A stretch of DNA of 64,000 nt from Flavobacteriaceae bacterium. GTDB lineage: Bacteria > Bacteroidota > Bacteroidia > Flavobacteriales > Flavobacteriaceae. Position 1 is the stretch's first letter. Every line of letters starts with the position of its first letter. Below are positions 51,380 through 60,956 of this stretch, one piece after another. The stretch covers positions 400,133-464,132 of the forward strand of contig SIHP01000002.1 in the NCBI GenBank assembly GCA_004762155.1, in the 5' to 3' direction. The position numbers were made by a program, and so were the translations under genes. The notes under the pieces were generated by a model, which searched no databases, was not told the origin of the DNA, and was given only the letters and a program-made list of their open reading frames with translations.

Positions 51380-51832
51380 ATGGCAAAACTATTTTTATTC
51401 ATAGGCCTTTTAATTTCTTTTAGTTCTTATTCGCAACAAACTGATTATAATCTTCAAGATAAAGCAGTTGCTGGTGGTTACGATGTTGTTGCGTACTTTA
51501 GTAATAAAGTAATTAAAGGAAAAAAGAAATTTACTACAACTTACAACAATGTTTCATTTCGTTTTTCTTCAGAAGAAAACTTAAATACTTTTTTAAAATC
51601 TCCAGATAAATATATTCCTCAATATGGCGGATATTGTGCTTATGCAATAGCTGCAAAGAAAACAAAAATGGAAACGGATTCGGAAACTTATGAAATTAGA
51701 GACGGTAAATTATACCTGTTTTATAATTCTTGGTTTTCAAATAAATTAGAAGATTGGCAAGAAGGTGACACTAAAAAGCTTCAACAAAAAGGAGATAAAA
51801 ATTGGGAAGTATTAAAATATAAAAAAGATTAA
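51380..51832 (+). CDS. Exported YHS-domain protein, first tandem copy
   Basis: The 150-residue protein has a signal peptide (KLFLFIGLLISFSSYSQQ) and one YHS domain: AVAGGYDVVAYFSNKVIKGK, FRFSSEENLNTFLKSPDKYI, YGGYCAYAIAAKK. The YHS domain is a small fold that often binds a metal or accompanies metal or electron transport. The next gene encodes a close copy; the stop and start are directly adjacent (TAAATG), so the two are translated together. Confidence 0.88.
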   Translation: MAKLFLFIGLLISFSSYSQQTDYNLQDKAVAGGYDVVAYFSNKVIKGKKKFTTTYNNVSFRFSSEENLNTFLKSPDKYIPQYGGYCAYAIAAKKTKMETDSETYEIRDGKLYLFYNSWFSNKLEDWQEGDTKKLQQKGDKNWEVLKYKKD

Positions 51833-52285
51833 ATGAAGAAGCTTATTTTAATATCAATATTAACCTTTGTTTCCTTTATAGCCTTTTCTCAAAAATCAGA
51901 TTATAACATTCAAAAGGGTGCTGTGGCTAGCGGATACGATGTTGTTGCTTACTTTAGCAATAATGCTACAAAAGGAAAAAAGAATTATAGCACAACTTAT
52001 GATAATGCTACGTTTCGTTTTTCTTCTAAAGAAAATTTAGATACCTTTTTAAAATCCCCAAAAAAATATGTTCCTCAATACGGAGGTTATTGTGCATATG
52101 CCATTGGTTTAAAAGGAGAAAAAGTAGCTATAGATCCTAAAACTTTTGAAATTAGAGACGGAAATTTATACCTTTTTTATAATTCTTGGGGAACAAACAC
52201 TTTGGAATTATGGTTAAATGAAAATCCAGATGCTCTTAAACTAAAAGCTGATGAGAATTGGTTAAGCCTCAAAGAAAAAGCTTAA
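51833..52285 (+). CDS. Exported YHS-domain protein, second tandem copy
   Basis: The 150-residue protein has a signal peptide (ILTFVSFIAFSQK) and the same YHS core (AVASGYDVVAYFSNNATKGK, FRFSSKENLDTFLKSPKKYV, YGGYCAYAIGLKG, FEIRDGNLYLFYNSWGTN), about 60 per cent alike to the upstream copy by eye. The ATG follows the upstream stop immediately. The two are probably a gene duplication with joint expression. A terminator follows at 52346-52379. Confidence 0.88.
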   Translation: MKKLILISILTFVSFIAFSQKSDYNIQKGAVASGYDVVAYFSNNATKGKKNYSTTYDNATFRFSSKENLDTFLKSPKKYVPQYGGYCAYAIGLKGEKVAIDPKTFEIRDGNLYLFYNSWGTNTLELWLNENPDALKLKADENWLSLKEKA

Positions 52286-52345
52286 AGTAACTTACTTTTT
52301 GATGTAAGCACAACAAAATCAAACAATTAAACATCACTTTCCGAT

Positions 52346-52379
52346 AAAAAAAGAGTAGCATATATTTCTACTCTTTTTT
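52346..52379 (+). terminator. Rho-independent terminator after the YHS pair
   Basis: AAAAAAGAGTAG (52347-52358) pairs with CTACTCTTTTTT (52368-52379) around nine bases. Confidence 0.85.
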
Positions 52380-52409
52380 GCTTATTTTTGTTAGAAACTG
52401 CATAATACT

Positions 52410-54056
52410 ATGAACAACTTTTCATCATTCAACAGAAAAAATATTATCCATGAATTACAAACTAACGAATTTGATGTTGTAATAATTGGAGGCGGAATTA
52501 CAGGTGCAGGAATTGCTTTAGATGCAGCTTCTAGAGGAATGAAAGTTGCTTTGGTTGAAAAAAACGACTTTGCTTCTGGTACTTCTAGTAAATCAACAAA
52601 ATTAATTCATGGAGGTTTACGTTACTTAAAACAATTTGATTTTTGGCTGGTAAAAGAAGTTGGAACTGAACGTGCTATTGTACACAAATTAGCACCTCAT
52701 TTAGTTATTCCAGAAAAAATGATTTTACCTTTAATAGAAGAAGGAACTTACGGTTCTTGGTTAACTTCTATTGGCCTAAAAGTATACGATGTTTTAGCTT
52801 CTGTAGAAGGAGAAGATAAACGTAAAATGCTAGACAAGGAAGAGGCTTTAGAAAAAGAACCTTTATTGCCAGAAAAAATTTTAAATGGTGCTGGTTATTA
52901 TGCTGAATATAGAACCGATGATGCTCGTTTAACTATTGAAGTTTTAAAAACTGCAAGCCAATACAATGCACAAATACTTAATTATACTCAGGTTGACGAA
53001 TTTATATATGAAAACAAACGTGTAACTGGTGTAACTGTAAAAGACATTTTTACTAACGAAACCTACACTATAAAATCTAAATATGTTGTGAATGCAACTG
53101 GGCCTTGGGTAGATACTTTACGACAAGTAAATAAGTCTAAAACTGGCAAACGTTTGCATTTAACAAAAGGCGTGCATTTGGTTGTTCCTTTTGAAAAACT
53201 ACCTGTAAAACAATCGGTTTATTTTGATGTTCCAGACGGAAGAATGATGTTTGCTATTCCAAGAGGAAGAGTAACCTATTTTGGAACTACAGATACTAAT
53301 TATCAAGAAGATAAAGACAACATAGAAACAAGTTTGGTTGATGTTTTATATCTTGTTGAAGCAGTAAACAATATGTTTCCTGATATTAATTTAACTGTAG
53401 ATGATATTGAATCTTCTTGGGCTGGTTTGCGACCATTAATTCATGAAGAAGGAAAATCAGCTTCAGAACTTTCTCGTAAAGATGAAATTTTTGTGTCTGA
53501 TTCTGAATTAATTTCTATTGCTGGTGGAAAATTAACTGGGTATAGAAAAATGTCAGAAAGAATTGTTGACTTAGTTACAAAAAAGTATAAAAACAGGTAT
53601 GAAACAACATTTGACCCAATACAAACAGAAGATTTAATTTTAACCGGTGGTCCTTTTTTAAATTATAAAGCTGTAAAAATTTACATCAAACAAATACTTA
53701 AATTGATTAAACCTTTCGGTTTAACCAAAAAAGAAGCTAAATATTTAGTATATAACTATGGAAAACAAACTGATATTGTTTTAGATAAGTTTGAAGAAAT
53801 TAACGAAGATAATTCTGAAAAACGTTTACTTAAAGCAGAAATTTGGTTTACTATTCAACATGAAATGACCTGTAATCCTACTGACTTTTTTATGAGAAGA
53901 ACTGGACGTTTATTTTTTGATAAACCTAGTGTAGATAATTATAAAACCTTAGTTTTAGATGAGTTTTCTTCTTATTTTAAATGGGATGAAAAAACCATTA
54001 AAAATGAAAAAATTGAACTAGAATCTAAAATGAACTTAGCAATTACCTTTCAATAG
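52410..54056 (+). CDS. glpD: Aerobic glycerol-3-phosphate dehydrogenase
   Basis: The 548-residue FAD enzyme oxidises glycerol-3-phosphate to dihydroxyacetone phosphate at the membrane and feeds the respiratory chain. The FAD-binding Rossmann motif VVIIGGGITGAGIALDAAS begins at residue 22; SSKSTKLIHGGLRYLKQ (46-62) and SWAGLRPLIHEEG are family signatures, and the C-terminal cap domain (EIWFTIQHEMTCNPTDFFMR) is typical. The length is normal. GpsA, the soluble counterpart, lies at 59961-60956. It is monocistronic; the next promoter lies at 54119-54149. Confidence 0.92.
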   Translation: MNNFSSFNRKNIIHELQTNEFDVVIIGGGITGAGIALDAASRGMKVALVEKNDFASGTSSKSTKLIHGGLRYLKQFDFWLVKEVGTERAIVHKLAPHLVIPEKMILPLIEEGTYGSWLTSIGLKVYDVLASVEGEDKRKMLDKEEALEKEPLLPEKILNGAGYYAEYRTDDARLTIEVLKTASQYNAQILNYTQVDEFIYENKRVTGVTVKDIFTNETYTIKSKYVVNATGPWVDTLRQVNKSKTGKRLHLTKGVHLVVPFEKLPVKQSVYFDVPDGRMMFAIPRGRVTYFGTTDTNYQEDKDNIETSLVDVLYLVEAVNNMFPDINLTVDDIESSWAGLRPLIHEEGKSASELSRKDEIFVSDSELISIAGGKLTGYRKMSERIVDLVTKKYKNRYETTFDPIQTEDLILTGGPFLNYKAVKIYIKQILKLIKPFGLTKKEAKYLVYNYGKQTDIVLDKFEEINEDNSEKRLLKAEIWFTIQHEMTCNPTDFFMRRTGRLFFDKPSVDNYKTLVLDEFSSYFKWDEKTIKNEKIELESKMNLAITFQ

Positions 54057-54118
54057 TTAAAAAAGATGTACTAAAAAGTTAAAAAACATTTGTTTTGTTT
54101 AAAAATTAAGCTATCTTG

Positions 54119-54149
54119 TTGATAACTATTGTTTTTTATAGTAAATTTG
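54119..54149 (+). promoter_or_regulatory. Bacteroidetes-type promoter for the Panacea operon
   Basis: TTG (54119-54121), a 20-base spacer and TAAATTTG (54142-54149) fit the consensus TTG/TAnnTTTG. The transcription start would be a few bases downstream, close to the ATG at 54171, so the leader is short. Confidence 0.6.
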
Positions 54150-54170
54150 TACCTCAAAACACAAACATTA

Positions 54171-54647
54171 ATGTTGTCTACAACTCCAATTGTTAACGAA
54201 TTTTTAGACTTGGCTAGTGAAGATAAAATAACAAATCTTAAACTAGTAAAGCTTTGCTATATTGCGCAAGGTTTATCTTTAGCGCTATTGGACAAGCCTC
54301 TTTTTTCTGAAGTAATAGAAGCATGGCAATATGGACCTGTAGTACCTTCGGTTTATCATGAATTTAAACATTTTAGAGATCAACCAATTACTGAAAAATC
54401 TGTAGAATATATTAATGGAATATACTCTGAAATAAAACTTAAAGACATAGAGTTAAAAAACATAGTAAAATTAGCTTGGGTATTATACAAAGATACAAAT
54501 GCTGAAGAATTAGTTGATATAACTCATCAACCAGGAACACCTTGGTCTCTAACCTATGTTCCTAATAAAAATAAAGAAATAGATAATGTATTAATGAAAG
54601 TCTATTTTTTAAAATATGTTGAAAATTTAAAAAAGGCCATTGCCTAA
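54171..54647 (+). CDS. Panacea-domain (SocA-like, DUF4065) antitoxin
   Basis: The 158-residue protein carries the Panacea domain: NEFLDLASEDKITNLKLVKL, LCYIAQGLSLALLDKPLFSE, EAWQYGPVVPSVYHEFKHF. Panacea proteins are antitoxins that neutralise many unrelated toxins (PanAT systems). An N-terminal extension from TTG 54129 is rejected because ATG 54171 follows the promoter at the right distance. The next gene starts one base after its stop, which is the usual toxin-antitoxin spacing. Confidence 0.85.
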   Translation: MLSTTPIVNEFLDLASEDKITNLKLVKLCYIAQGLSLALLDKPLFSEVIEAWQYGPVVPSVYHEFKHFRDQPITEKSVEYINGIYSEIKLKDIELKNIVKLAWVLYKDTNAEELVDITHQPGTPWSLTYVPNKNKEIDNVLMKVYFLKYVENLKKAIA

Positions 54648-54648
54648 T

Positions 54649-54978
54649 ATGTCTGACGAAATCTCTAATTTAATTAATGCTGTGAGTTCTAAAGGTGGTA
54701 AAATTACATCGGATGTTGATGTAAAAACTAACCTTGTTTTTCAAGATATTTTAGACAAACAGCAAAACAGAGGTGAAAGAAAACAATATGCAAAAAGAAC
54801 ATTTGTTTTCTTATCTATATTTACCTTTTTGGTTCTTTCTATAGTGTTATTACAAGGTTTTAATACAAAAACTGGTTTTGTATTATCCGAAGCTGTTTTA
54901 ATAACACTTATTACAACTTCATTAGCATCTATTGTTGGTATTTTCTTATTGGTGATGCAGTATTTATTTAAAAAATAA
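54649..54978 (+). CDS. Small two-helix membrane protein, putative PanT toxin
   Basis: The 109-residue protein has a charged N-terminus (EISNLINAVSSKGGKITSD, QQNRGERKQYAKR) and two membrane helices, about residues 50-67 (FVFLSIFTFLVLSIVLLQGF) and 78-105 (SEAVLITLITTSLASIVGIF). The spacing of one base after the Panacea gene and the membrane-active build are in line with the group of PanT toxins that damage the membrane. This family is not otherwise recognised; a role as an accessory membrane protein is possible. The start is ATG 54649. Confidence 0.7.
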   Translation: MSDEISNLINAVSSKGGKITSDVDVKTNLVFQDILDKQQNRGERKQYAKRTFVFLSIFTFLVLSIVLLQGFNTKTGFVLSEAVLITLITTSLASIVGIFLLVMQYLFKK

Positions 54979-55211
54979 TATTTTCTCTTCTATTACAACC
55001 TTTCTTAAAAACAAACAATTACAATTCCTGGGTAACACAATTTTTTCATCTTTGAACAGAATTTAAACAAATGATGAAAACATATTAACAAAAAGACATT
55101 TAATTTAAACATAAAATAAACTATTTTCTTTTAAAATGTTAAAAAACAGTATATTTAATGTAAATCAAGCTAAAATATTTTATTATTACGAAAACAATAA
55201 CTACATTTCTA

Positions 55212-57698
55212 GTGGCTTTATTGGTGTGTTATTTCGCCTGTGCTCAAAACTCAAACATTACTTATTTAAACAAAACTTATGAATATGGTCTCATGCCTAG
55301 TAATTTGGGAACTAATGATTTAAAAGATGCATATACTAGTTGGAAATCTACCTATGTAGAAAGTAATTGTAGCGACGGCAGTGCTAGAATTAAGTTTGAT
55401 GATCCTGAATATACCGTTTCCGAAGGTATCGCTTATGGTATGTTACTTGCTGCTTATGCAAATGATCAAGAATTATTTGATGGATTATGGATGTACTACC
55501 AAACTAATTCAAACAATAATGGCGTAATGAATTGGAAAATTCTAGGTTGTAATACTGTTGAAGGATTTGGTGGTGCTACAGATGCCGAAATAGATGTAGC
55601 AATTGCCTTAATTATTGCTGGAAATCGTTTTGGAAATAACTCAGAAATAAATTACCATAATGGTGCAACAGAATTAATTGCAGCTATAAAACAACATGAA
55701 GTTGAATCTGGTACGTTTGTATTAAAACCTGGAGATAGTTGGGGAGGTTCACAGAATACAAATCCTTCGTATTTAGCACCTGGATATTTTAAAGTTTATG
55801 GAGAATTTACCAACGACCAAACATTTTGGAATAATGTTGCTAATAAAAGTTACCAAATATTAAATGCAAATTTAAATGTTAACAATGCTACGGATTGCTT
55901 GGTTTCAGATTGGTGTAAAGCAGATGGATCTTATTCAGATATTGTTCCTTGGGCTTATGAAGCTGGGAAAACATTTTTTTACGACGCAGCTAGAACTCCT
56001 TGGCGAATTGCAACTGATTATGTGTGGTATGGTAATACAGAGGCCGCTAATTACACAACTAAATGTAGAAACTTTGTTGCTAATGTAGGAGGTATTGATC
56101 AAATAAAAGCAGGATATACACAAAGTGGAACTGTTATTGGAAATTATCAAGACCCAACTTTTACAGGCTCTTTTGCATCTGCAATTTTAACATCAACAAA
56201 TCAAAATGAAGTTAATACAGCATATGCAACTTTAAAAAAACAAACTTCTACTGCTTATTTTGCAGCTACGTTAAGAGTATTGTATATGTATACTATGACA
56301 GGTAATTTATACAATCCACTTACAGATAACACAACAGTAGACGATACTTTAACAGCAACTAATCCATCGCAATTTATAGCCGCTGGAGCTTCTCAAGCAA
56401 TTACAATAACTTCAAATGTAAACTGGACCGTAAGTGAAAACAGCTCTTGGTTGAGTATTAATACAACTTCTGGAAATAACAATGGAAACGTAGTAGTTAC
56501 AGTGGCAGCAAACTCAAGCACAAGTAACCGAATAGCTACGATTACAATTTCTGGAGGAACAATAACACGTAATATTAGTATCACTCAAACTGGTGCTAAT
56601 GAACCTAATACTTCATTTATTCCAGATCCGAATAAAGAATATTATATAGACAATTCTTATCATAACATACGTTTGGGTGCAGATGGTTCTGATAATCCAT
56701 TACTTACAAATACTTCCGTAACTTCTGATAATGTAAAATGGAAAATTACAGCATCACCAACTAATGACTATTATTATATAGATAATATAGATGGTGGAGA
56801 CAGACCTTGTTTAAGAGGTAACAATACTGCTTTTGCGGACATGAATGCAACCACTTCTAGAGGAACATGGACGCGTTGGAAATTTATCCCTTCAACTTTT
56901 GAAGGATCATATTTATTAACGACTTTAGGCAACACTTTACCAAGATTACAAATAAACAACAATAACAAAGTCGCCATGGTTACCACGGCATCTGCTGGTA
57001 CTTGGGAAAGTTTTACTATTACTGAAGTTAATCCATCAAATTCAACTGTTATATTTATTGAAGCTGAAGATTTTACAGATATGAAAGATATTCAAACAGA
57101 GCCAACAGAAAATGAAGGAGCAGGCGAAATAAACGTAGGTTATATTGATACTGGAGATTGGATGGAGTACTCAGTAACGATAAATTCGGCAGGGAATTAT
57201 TATATTGATTATCGTTTAGCTAGTTTACCAGGAAATGCAGTTTTACAATTTCAAGTAAACGGAAATACATTGGCTACAACAAATATAAACTCTACTGGTG
57301 GATGGCAATCATGGACTACTTATAATCTTGCTGATCCAGTATATCTTAATGCAGGAACACAAACAATTCGTTTATATTCTACAGGTGATAATTTTAATAT
57401 TAATTGGTTTACACTTGAAGCGCAAAATACTTCAGCTAAAACTACAACAGATAAAATCAGTAATACTATTCGTATATTCCCTGTTCCTGTAACAAATAAT
57501 TTACATGTATCTATTGCAAATTATCAAGACGTTAGTAAATTAGAAATTATGAATATAACTGGTGCATTGTTCTTAAAGGACATTAAAGTTAACACTACAA
57601 TTACACCTATAAATATAAGCAACCTTTCAAATGGTTTTTATTTTTTGAGAGTTTATAAAAAAGGACTTTTATCAGAAGTTATAAAGTTTGTAAAATAA
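55212..57698 (+). CDS. T9SS-secreted GH8 glycosidase with BACON, beta-trefoil-like and CBM6 modules
   Basis: The 828-residue frame has a GH8 domain (residues about 17-370) with the family opening GLMPSNLG, the general acid Glu71 in TVSEGIAYGM, and GATDAEIDVAIALI near 122-135. Then follow a BACON-type domain (about 380-465, VNWTVSENSSWLSINTTSGN), a ricin-like or CBM13-like segment with repeated W motifs (470-615), a CBM6 (620-745, EAEDFTDMKDIQTEPTENEG) and a T9SS type A sorting end. GH8 enzymes cut beta-glucan, xylan or chitosan. The frame has no ATG: GTG 55212 would leave a truncated signal peptide, and the upstream codons (ITKTITTFLVALLVCYFACA, ATT 55182/55185) look like the true start, perhaps a mutated ATG. 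Confidence 0.85.
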   Translation: MALLVCYFACAQNSNITYLNKTYEYGLMPSNLGTNDLKDAYTSWKSTYVESNCSDGSARIKFDDPEYTVSEGIAYGMLLAAYANDQELFDGLWMYYQTNSNNNGVMNWKILGCNTVEGFGGATDAEIDVAIALIIAGNRFGNNSEINYHNGATELIAAIKQHEVESGTFVLKPGDSWGGSQNTNPSYLAPGYFKVYGEFTNDQTFWNNVANKSYQILNANLNVNNATDCLVSDWCKADGSYSDIVPWAYEAGKTFFYDAARTPWRIATDYVWYGNTEAANYTTKCRNFVANVGGIDQIKAGYTQSGTVIGNYQDPTFTGSFASAILTSTNQNEVNTAYATLKKQTSTAYFAATLRVLYMYTMTGNLYNPLTDNTTVDDTLTATNPSQFIAAGASQAITITSNVNWTVSENSSWLSINTTSGNNNGNVVVTVAANSSTSNRIATITISGGTITRNISITQTGANEPNTSFIPDPNKEYYIDNSYHNIRLGADGSDNPLLTNTSVTSDNVKWKITASPTNDYYYIDNIDGGDRPCLRGNNTAFADMNATTSRGTWTRWKFIPSTFEGSYLLTTLGNTLPRLQINNNNKVAMVTTASAGTWESFTITEVNPSNSTVIFIEAEDFTDMKDIQTEPTENEGAGEINVGYIDTGDWMEYSVTINSAGNYYIDYRLASLPGNAVLQFQVNGNTLATTNINSTGGWQSWTTYNLADPVYLNAGTQTIRLYSTGDNFNINWFTLEAQNTSAKTTTDKISNTIRIFPVPVTNNLHVSIANYQDVSKLEIMNITGALFLKDIKVNTTITPINISNLSNGFYFLRVYKKGLLSEVIKFVK

Positions 57699-57723
57699 TA
57701 TAATCTTATTTATAATGAATATA

Positions 57724-57760
57724 TCTAAAAGGACTATCTGTAAAAGATAGTCCTTTTAGA
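57724..57760. terminator. Bidirectional terminator between convergent genes
   Basis: TCTAAAAGGACTATC (57724-57738) pairs perfectly with GATAGTCCTTTTAGA (57746-57760) around seven bases, between the GH8 and MFS genes. Confidence 0.85.
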
Positions 57761-57814
57761 TTCAAAATACTTTTTAATATCTTATAATTTTATTTAAATA
57801 TATATGTAAAAAGG

Positions 57815-59083
57815 TTATTCCCCTTTCTCGTGTTCTTCAATATCCTTTGTTAAATCTAAGTTTCTTAGCGTAGGGTTTAAAATCCCTGTTGTTAATACAG
57901 TAATTAATGTCATTGTACCACCAAAAACAACTGCTGTTACAGTTCCCATTAACTTGGCCGTTAAACCACTTTCAAAAGCACCTAACTCATTCGATGAACC
58001 TACGAACATAGAGTTTACAGACGCAACTCTACCACGCATATGATCTGGTGTTTTTAATTGTAAAATTGTTTGTCGTATTACCATTGAAACTCCATCAGTA
58101 ACTCCACTAAAAAACAGAGCAACTACAGAAACCCAAAAAACAGATGATAGACCAAATACAATAATACAAAGCCCAAAACCAAAAATTGCAGTTAGTAATT
58201 TCATTCCTGCATTTCTACTTATAGGAATATACGCTGTAATTAACATGGTAATAAAAGCACCAACAGATGGAGCTGCTCTTAAAGCTCCAAAACCCTCTGG
58301 ACCAACCTTTAAAATATCTTGAGCATAAATTGGTAATAATGCAATAGCTCCTCCAAAAAGCACAGAAATCATATCTAAAGTTAAAGCTCCTAAAATTGCT
58401 TTTGTTTTATATACAAAACGAATTCCTTCTTTTAAACTATCCATTACTGGTTCTCCTATTTTAGGATTTAAAATAGGTTTCCTTTTAATTAGAAAGGTTA
58501 AAAAAAAAGAACTCAAAATTAGAGAAAAAACAATACATAAAGACCAATGAACACCAATCCATGAAATTGAAAAACCTGCAAAAGCAGGCCCTAAAACCGA
58601 AGCCATTTGCCAAGTAGAACTACTCCAGGTTGCTGCATTTGGATATAATTTTTTAGGAACAATTAAAGCTATCAAAGAAAAAATTGTTGGTCCGAAAAAA
58701 GATCGTAATAATCCACCAAAAAAAACCAATACATATATTGAATATAATACTGAATTTTTAGACCAACCATCAATAAAACTAGGTAATGTTAAAAAAAATA
58801 ATCCTAAACTAATTAATGAAAATGTTGCAATACAAAATGCTAACATATTTCGTTTTTCTTTTTGATCTACAATATGGCCTGCAAATAATGCCATTGAAAC
58901 TGCAGGTATTACTTCCATCAATCCAATAATTCCTAATGATAATGGATTTTTAGTAATACTATATACTTGCCATTCTACAATTATAAATTGCATTGACCAA
59001 CCAAAAACTAAAGCAAACCTTACCAAAAGGAAAATGTTAAACTCTTTAATTCTTAGTGAGGCGTAGGGATCTTTTTTTTCCAT
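57815..59083 (-). CDS. MFS transporter (MFS_3/enterobactin-exporter-like)
   Basis: The 422-residue protein has twelve hydrophobic segments and the MFS_3-type sequence marks: an N-terminal FNIFLLVRFALVFGWSMQFI, SLGIIGLMEVIPAVSMALFA, the inter-helix motif HIVDQKEKRN and the C-terminal half with GAIALLPIYAQDILKVGPEG. Such proteins export siderophores, drugs or metabolites. The substrate is not evident. It lies 13 bases downstream of the ACT-like gene and probably shares its transcript. Confidence 0.85.
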   Translation of the reverse strand: MEKKDPYASLRIKEFNIFLLVRFALVFGWSMQFIIVEWQVYSITKNPLSLGIIGLMEVIPAVSMALFAGHIVDQKEKRNMLAFCIATFSLISLGLFFLTLPSFIDGWSKNSVLYSIYVLVFFGGLLRSFFGPTIFSLIALIVPKKLYPNAATWSSSTWQMASVLGPAFAGFSISWIGVHWSLCIVFSLILSSFFLTFLIKRKPILNPKIGEPVMDSLKEGIRFVYKTKAILGALTLDMISVLFGGAIALLPIYAQDILKVGPEGFGALRAAPSVGAFITMLITAYIPISRNAGMKLLTAIFGFGLCIIVFGLSSVFWVSVVALFFSGVTDGVSMVIRQTILQLKTPDHMRGRVASVNSMFVGSSNELGAFESGLTAKLMGTVTAVVFGGTMTLITVLTTGILNPTLRNLDLTKDIEEHEKGE

Positions 59084-59096
59084 TTTATGTTATTAT

Positions 59097-59756
59097 CTAA
59101 CTTAACTTTAAATCCATTAAAATGGAAAATGTTTCATTTACATCTTCTTCTTTTACTACAATTGTCATTTCATGAGTTGTAGATATTACTTCTTGTACTG
59201 CAATATTTGCCCAAGCAAATTGCTTTAAAATAAAGTAATAAATACCTGATTGCTCTAAGTTTTCCTTTGGTAATTTTATAGTTATTGAAGCTAACTCTGT
59301 TACGTTATTAATTAATACTTCACTTTTAAAGATTTCCTCAACAAAAGGTTGTAAGTTTTTACTGGTAACAATATTTGTTTCAAAAATACCTTGTGAAACG
59401 GTCAAGAAATAATCATTACTATCAGCAGATTTACTTAAGATTTTAGCAATTTCTTTTAACAAAGAAGGTGTATTTTTAAAGGTAAAATCACATAAATCAG
59501 AACGAACAATAACATCACCTAAATCTAAAGCAAGGCGTTTAATGTTTTTTCTAATTCTCAGTTCGCTTACTGGAGACAATCTGTTAATTGCCATCATTAC
59601 TGCGCCAACTTTTACTTCTTTTTTTAAAGACTTTGTTACCTCAGGTAAAATAATTCTTGCTAATGAAGAAACATTGATTAATTTTTCATGTAATGCTTCT
59701 TCTATAAAAGGTGTTTTACGAATTGTAATCTCAACTGCTTCTTGAATTGTTTTCAT
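59097..59756 (-). CDS. Possible ACT-like regulatory protein (219 aa)
   Basis: The 219-residue soluble protein has an N-terminal helical part (TIQEAVEITIRKTPFIEEAL, KEVKVGAVMMAINRLSPVSE) and a beta-alpha-beta C-terminal half (LYYFILKQFAWANIAVQEVI, THEMTIVVKEEDVNETFSIL) that has the look of paired ACT domains, with a first ACT-like unit at about 85-150. No catalytic residues are seen. Similar proteins are labelled aspartate kinase or hypothetical in flavobacterial genomes, but this one lacks the kinase part. It is cotranscribed with the MFS gene. Confidence 0.55.
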   Translation of the reverse strand: MKTIQEAVEITIRKTPFIEEALHEKLINVSSLARIILPEVTKSLKKEVKVGAVMMAINRLSPVSELRIRKNIKRLALDLGDVIVRSDLCDFTFKNTPSLLKEIAKILSKSADSNDYFLTVSQGIFETNIVTSKNLQPFVEEIFKSEVLINNVTELASITIKLPKENLEQSGIYYFILKQFAWANIAVQEVISTTHEMTIVVKEEDVNETFSILMDLKLS

Positions 59757-59960
59757 TTTGTTTAAAATTAAACTTAACGTTATAAAAGCAAAGATATTGA
59801 AGTTAAATTTAACTTTTATTAAAAAAAATTATTTTTTTCACTTGAAACAGCTTATAAATCAGAATTTTAGTTACATTTGATGAATTGAATTTTTTTAAAT
59901 TCTAAAAAAAGGCGATTGTATGAATTTTTTATCTCTTAATTGAGAACTCAAAATAGACAA

Positions 59961-60956
59961 CTAATTTAACCTATTTGTTAACTTATCAAATTCATCTTTC
60001 GCTTCTTTTTTTGCATATAAAATATTATATACTGCATCTATAATTGGCGTTTTAGCTCCTTTTTCAGTATTAATAGCAAAAGCACTTTTTGTTGCATAAT
60101 ATCCTTCAGCAACCATACTCATTTCTAACATTGCAGACTTTACAGTATATCCTTTACCTATCATATTACCAAACATTCTGTTTCTACTAAAGGTTGAATA
60201 TCCAGTAACCAATAAATCTCCTAAATAAGCAGAGTCGTTAATATTACGTTTCATTTTATGAACTTTTTTAATAAAACGCTTCATTTCTCTAATAGCATTA
60301 CTCATTAATACAGATTGAAAATTATCTCCATATCCTAAACCATGAGCAATACCAGCTGCAATTGCATAAATATTTTTAAGCATAGCTGCATATTCTGTTC
60401 CTATAATATCATCTGATATTTTAGTTTTTATATATCTTCCTGCAATATATTTACTAAGTTTTTTTGCTTTTGATTCATCTTGGCAAGCCAATGTTAAATA
60501 AGATAAGCGTTCCATAGCTACTTCTTCTGCATGACAAGGTCCTGTAATAACTCCAATATTTTCAAAAGGAATATTATGATGGTCGTGAAAATGCTCTCCA
60601 ACGATTAATCCTGTTTCTGGAACAATACCTTTAATAGCAGAAAAAATAATTTTATTCTCTAATGAAGCAGTTAATTTATCCAATTCAGTTTTTAAAAAAG
60701 CTGAAGGAATAGCAAAAATTAAAATATCATAATTATTAACTATTGTATTAATATCATCAGATAAATCTAATTGCTCTGGATGTAACTCTGCAGAACTTAA
60801 ATAATTAGGGTTATGTTTATTTCTTTTAATATGTTCAATAGCATATATACTTCGCATATACCAACCTACTGTATCTAAATTTTCAGAAAGCATTTTAATA
60901 ATAGCTGTTGCCCAACTTCCTCCACCTAATACCGCTATTTTTGGATGATTTTCCAT
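59961..60956 (-). CDS. gpsA: Glycerol-3-phosphate dehydrogenase [NAD(P)+]
   Basis: The 331-residue protein has an N-terminal Rossmann fold (KIAVLGGGSWATAIIKMLSE, residues 6-25) and the C-terminal domain with GITGPCHAEEVAMER-like VITGPCHAEEVA, EYAAMLKNIYAIAAGIAHGL and GDLLVTGYSTFSRN, the conserved substrate-binding parts of GpsA. It makes sn-glycerol-3-phosphate for phospholipids in the cytoplasm. The gene is monocistronic; 204 bases without a gene separate it from the ACT-like gene. Confidence 0.92.
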   Translation of the reverse strand: MENHPKIAVLGGGSWATAIIKMLSENLDTVGWYMRSIYAIEHIKRNKHNPNYLSSAELHPEQLDLSDDINTIVNNYDILIFAIPSAFLKTELDKLTASLENKIIFSAIKGIVPETGLIVGEHFHDHHNIPFENIGVITGPCHAEEVAMERLSYLTLACQDESKAKKLSKYIAGRYIKTKISDDIIGTEYAAMLKNIYAIAAGIAHGLGYGDNFQSVLMSNAIREMKRFIKKVHKMKRNINDSAYLGDLLVTGYSTFSRNRMFGNMIGKGYTVKSAMLEMSMVAEGYYATKSAFAINTEKGAKTPIIDAVYNILYAKKEAKDEFDKLTNRLN

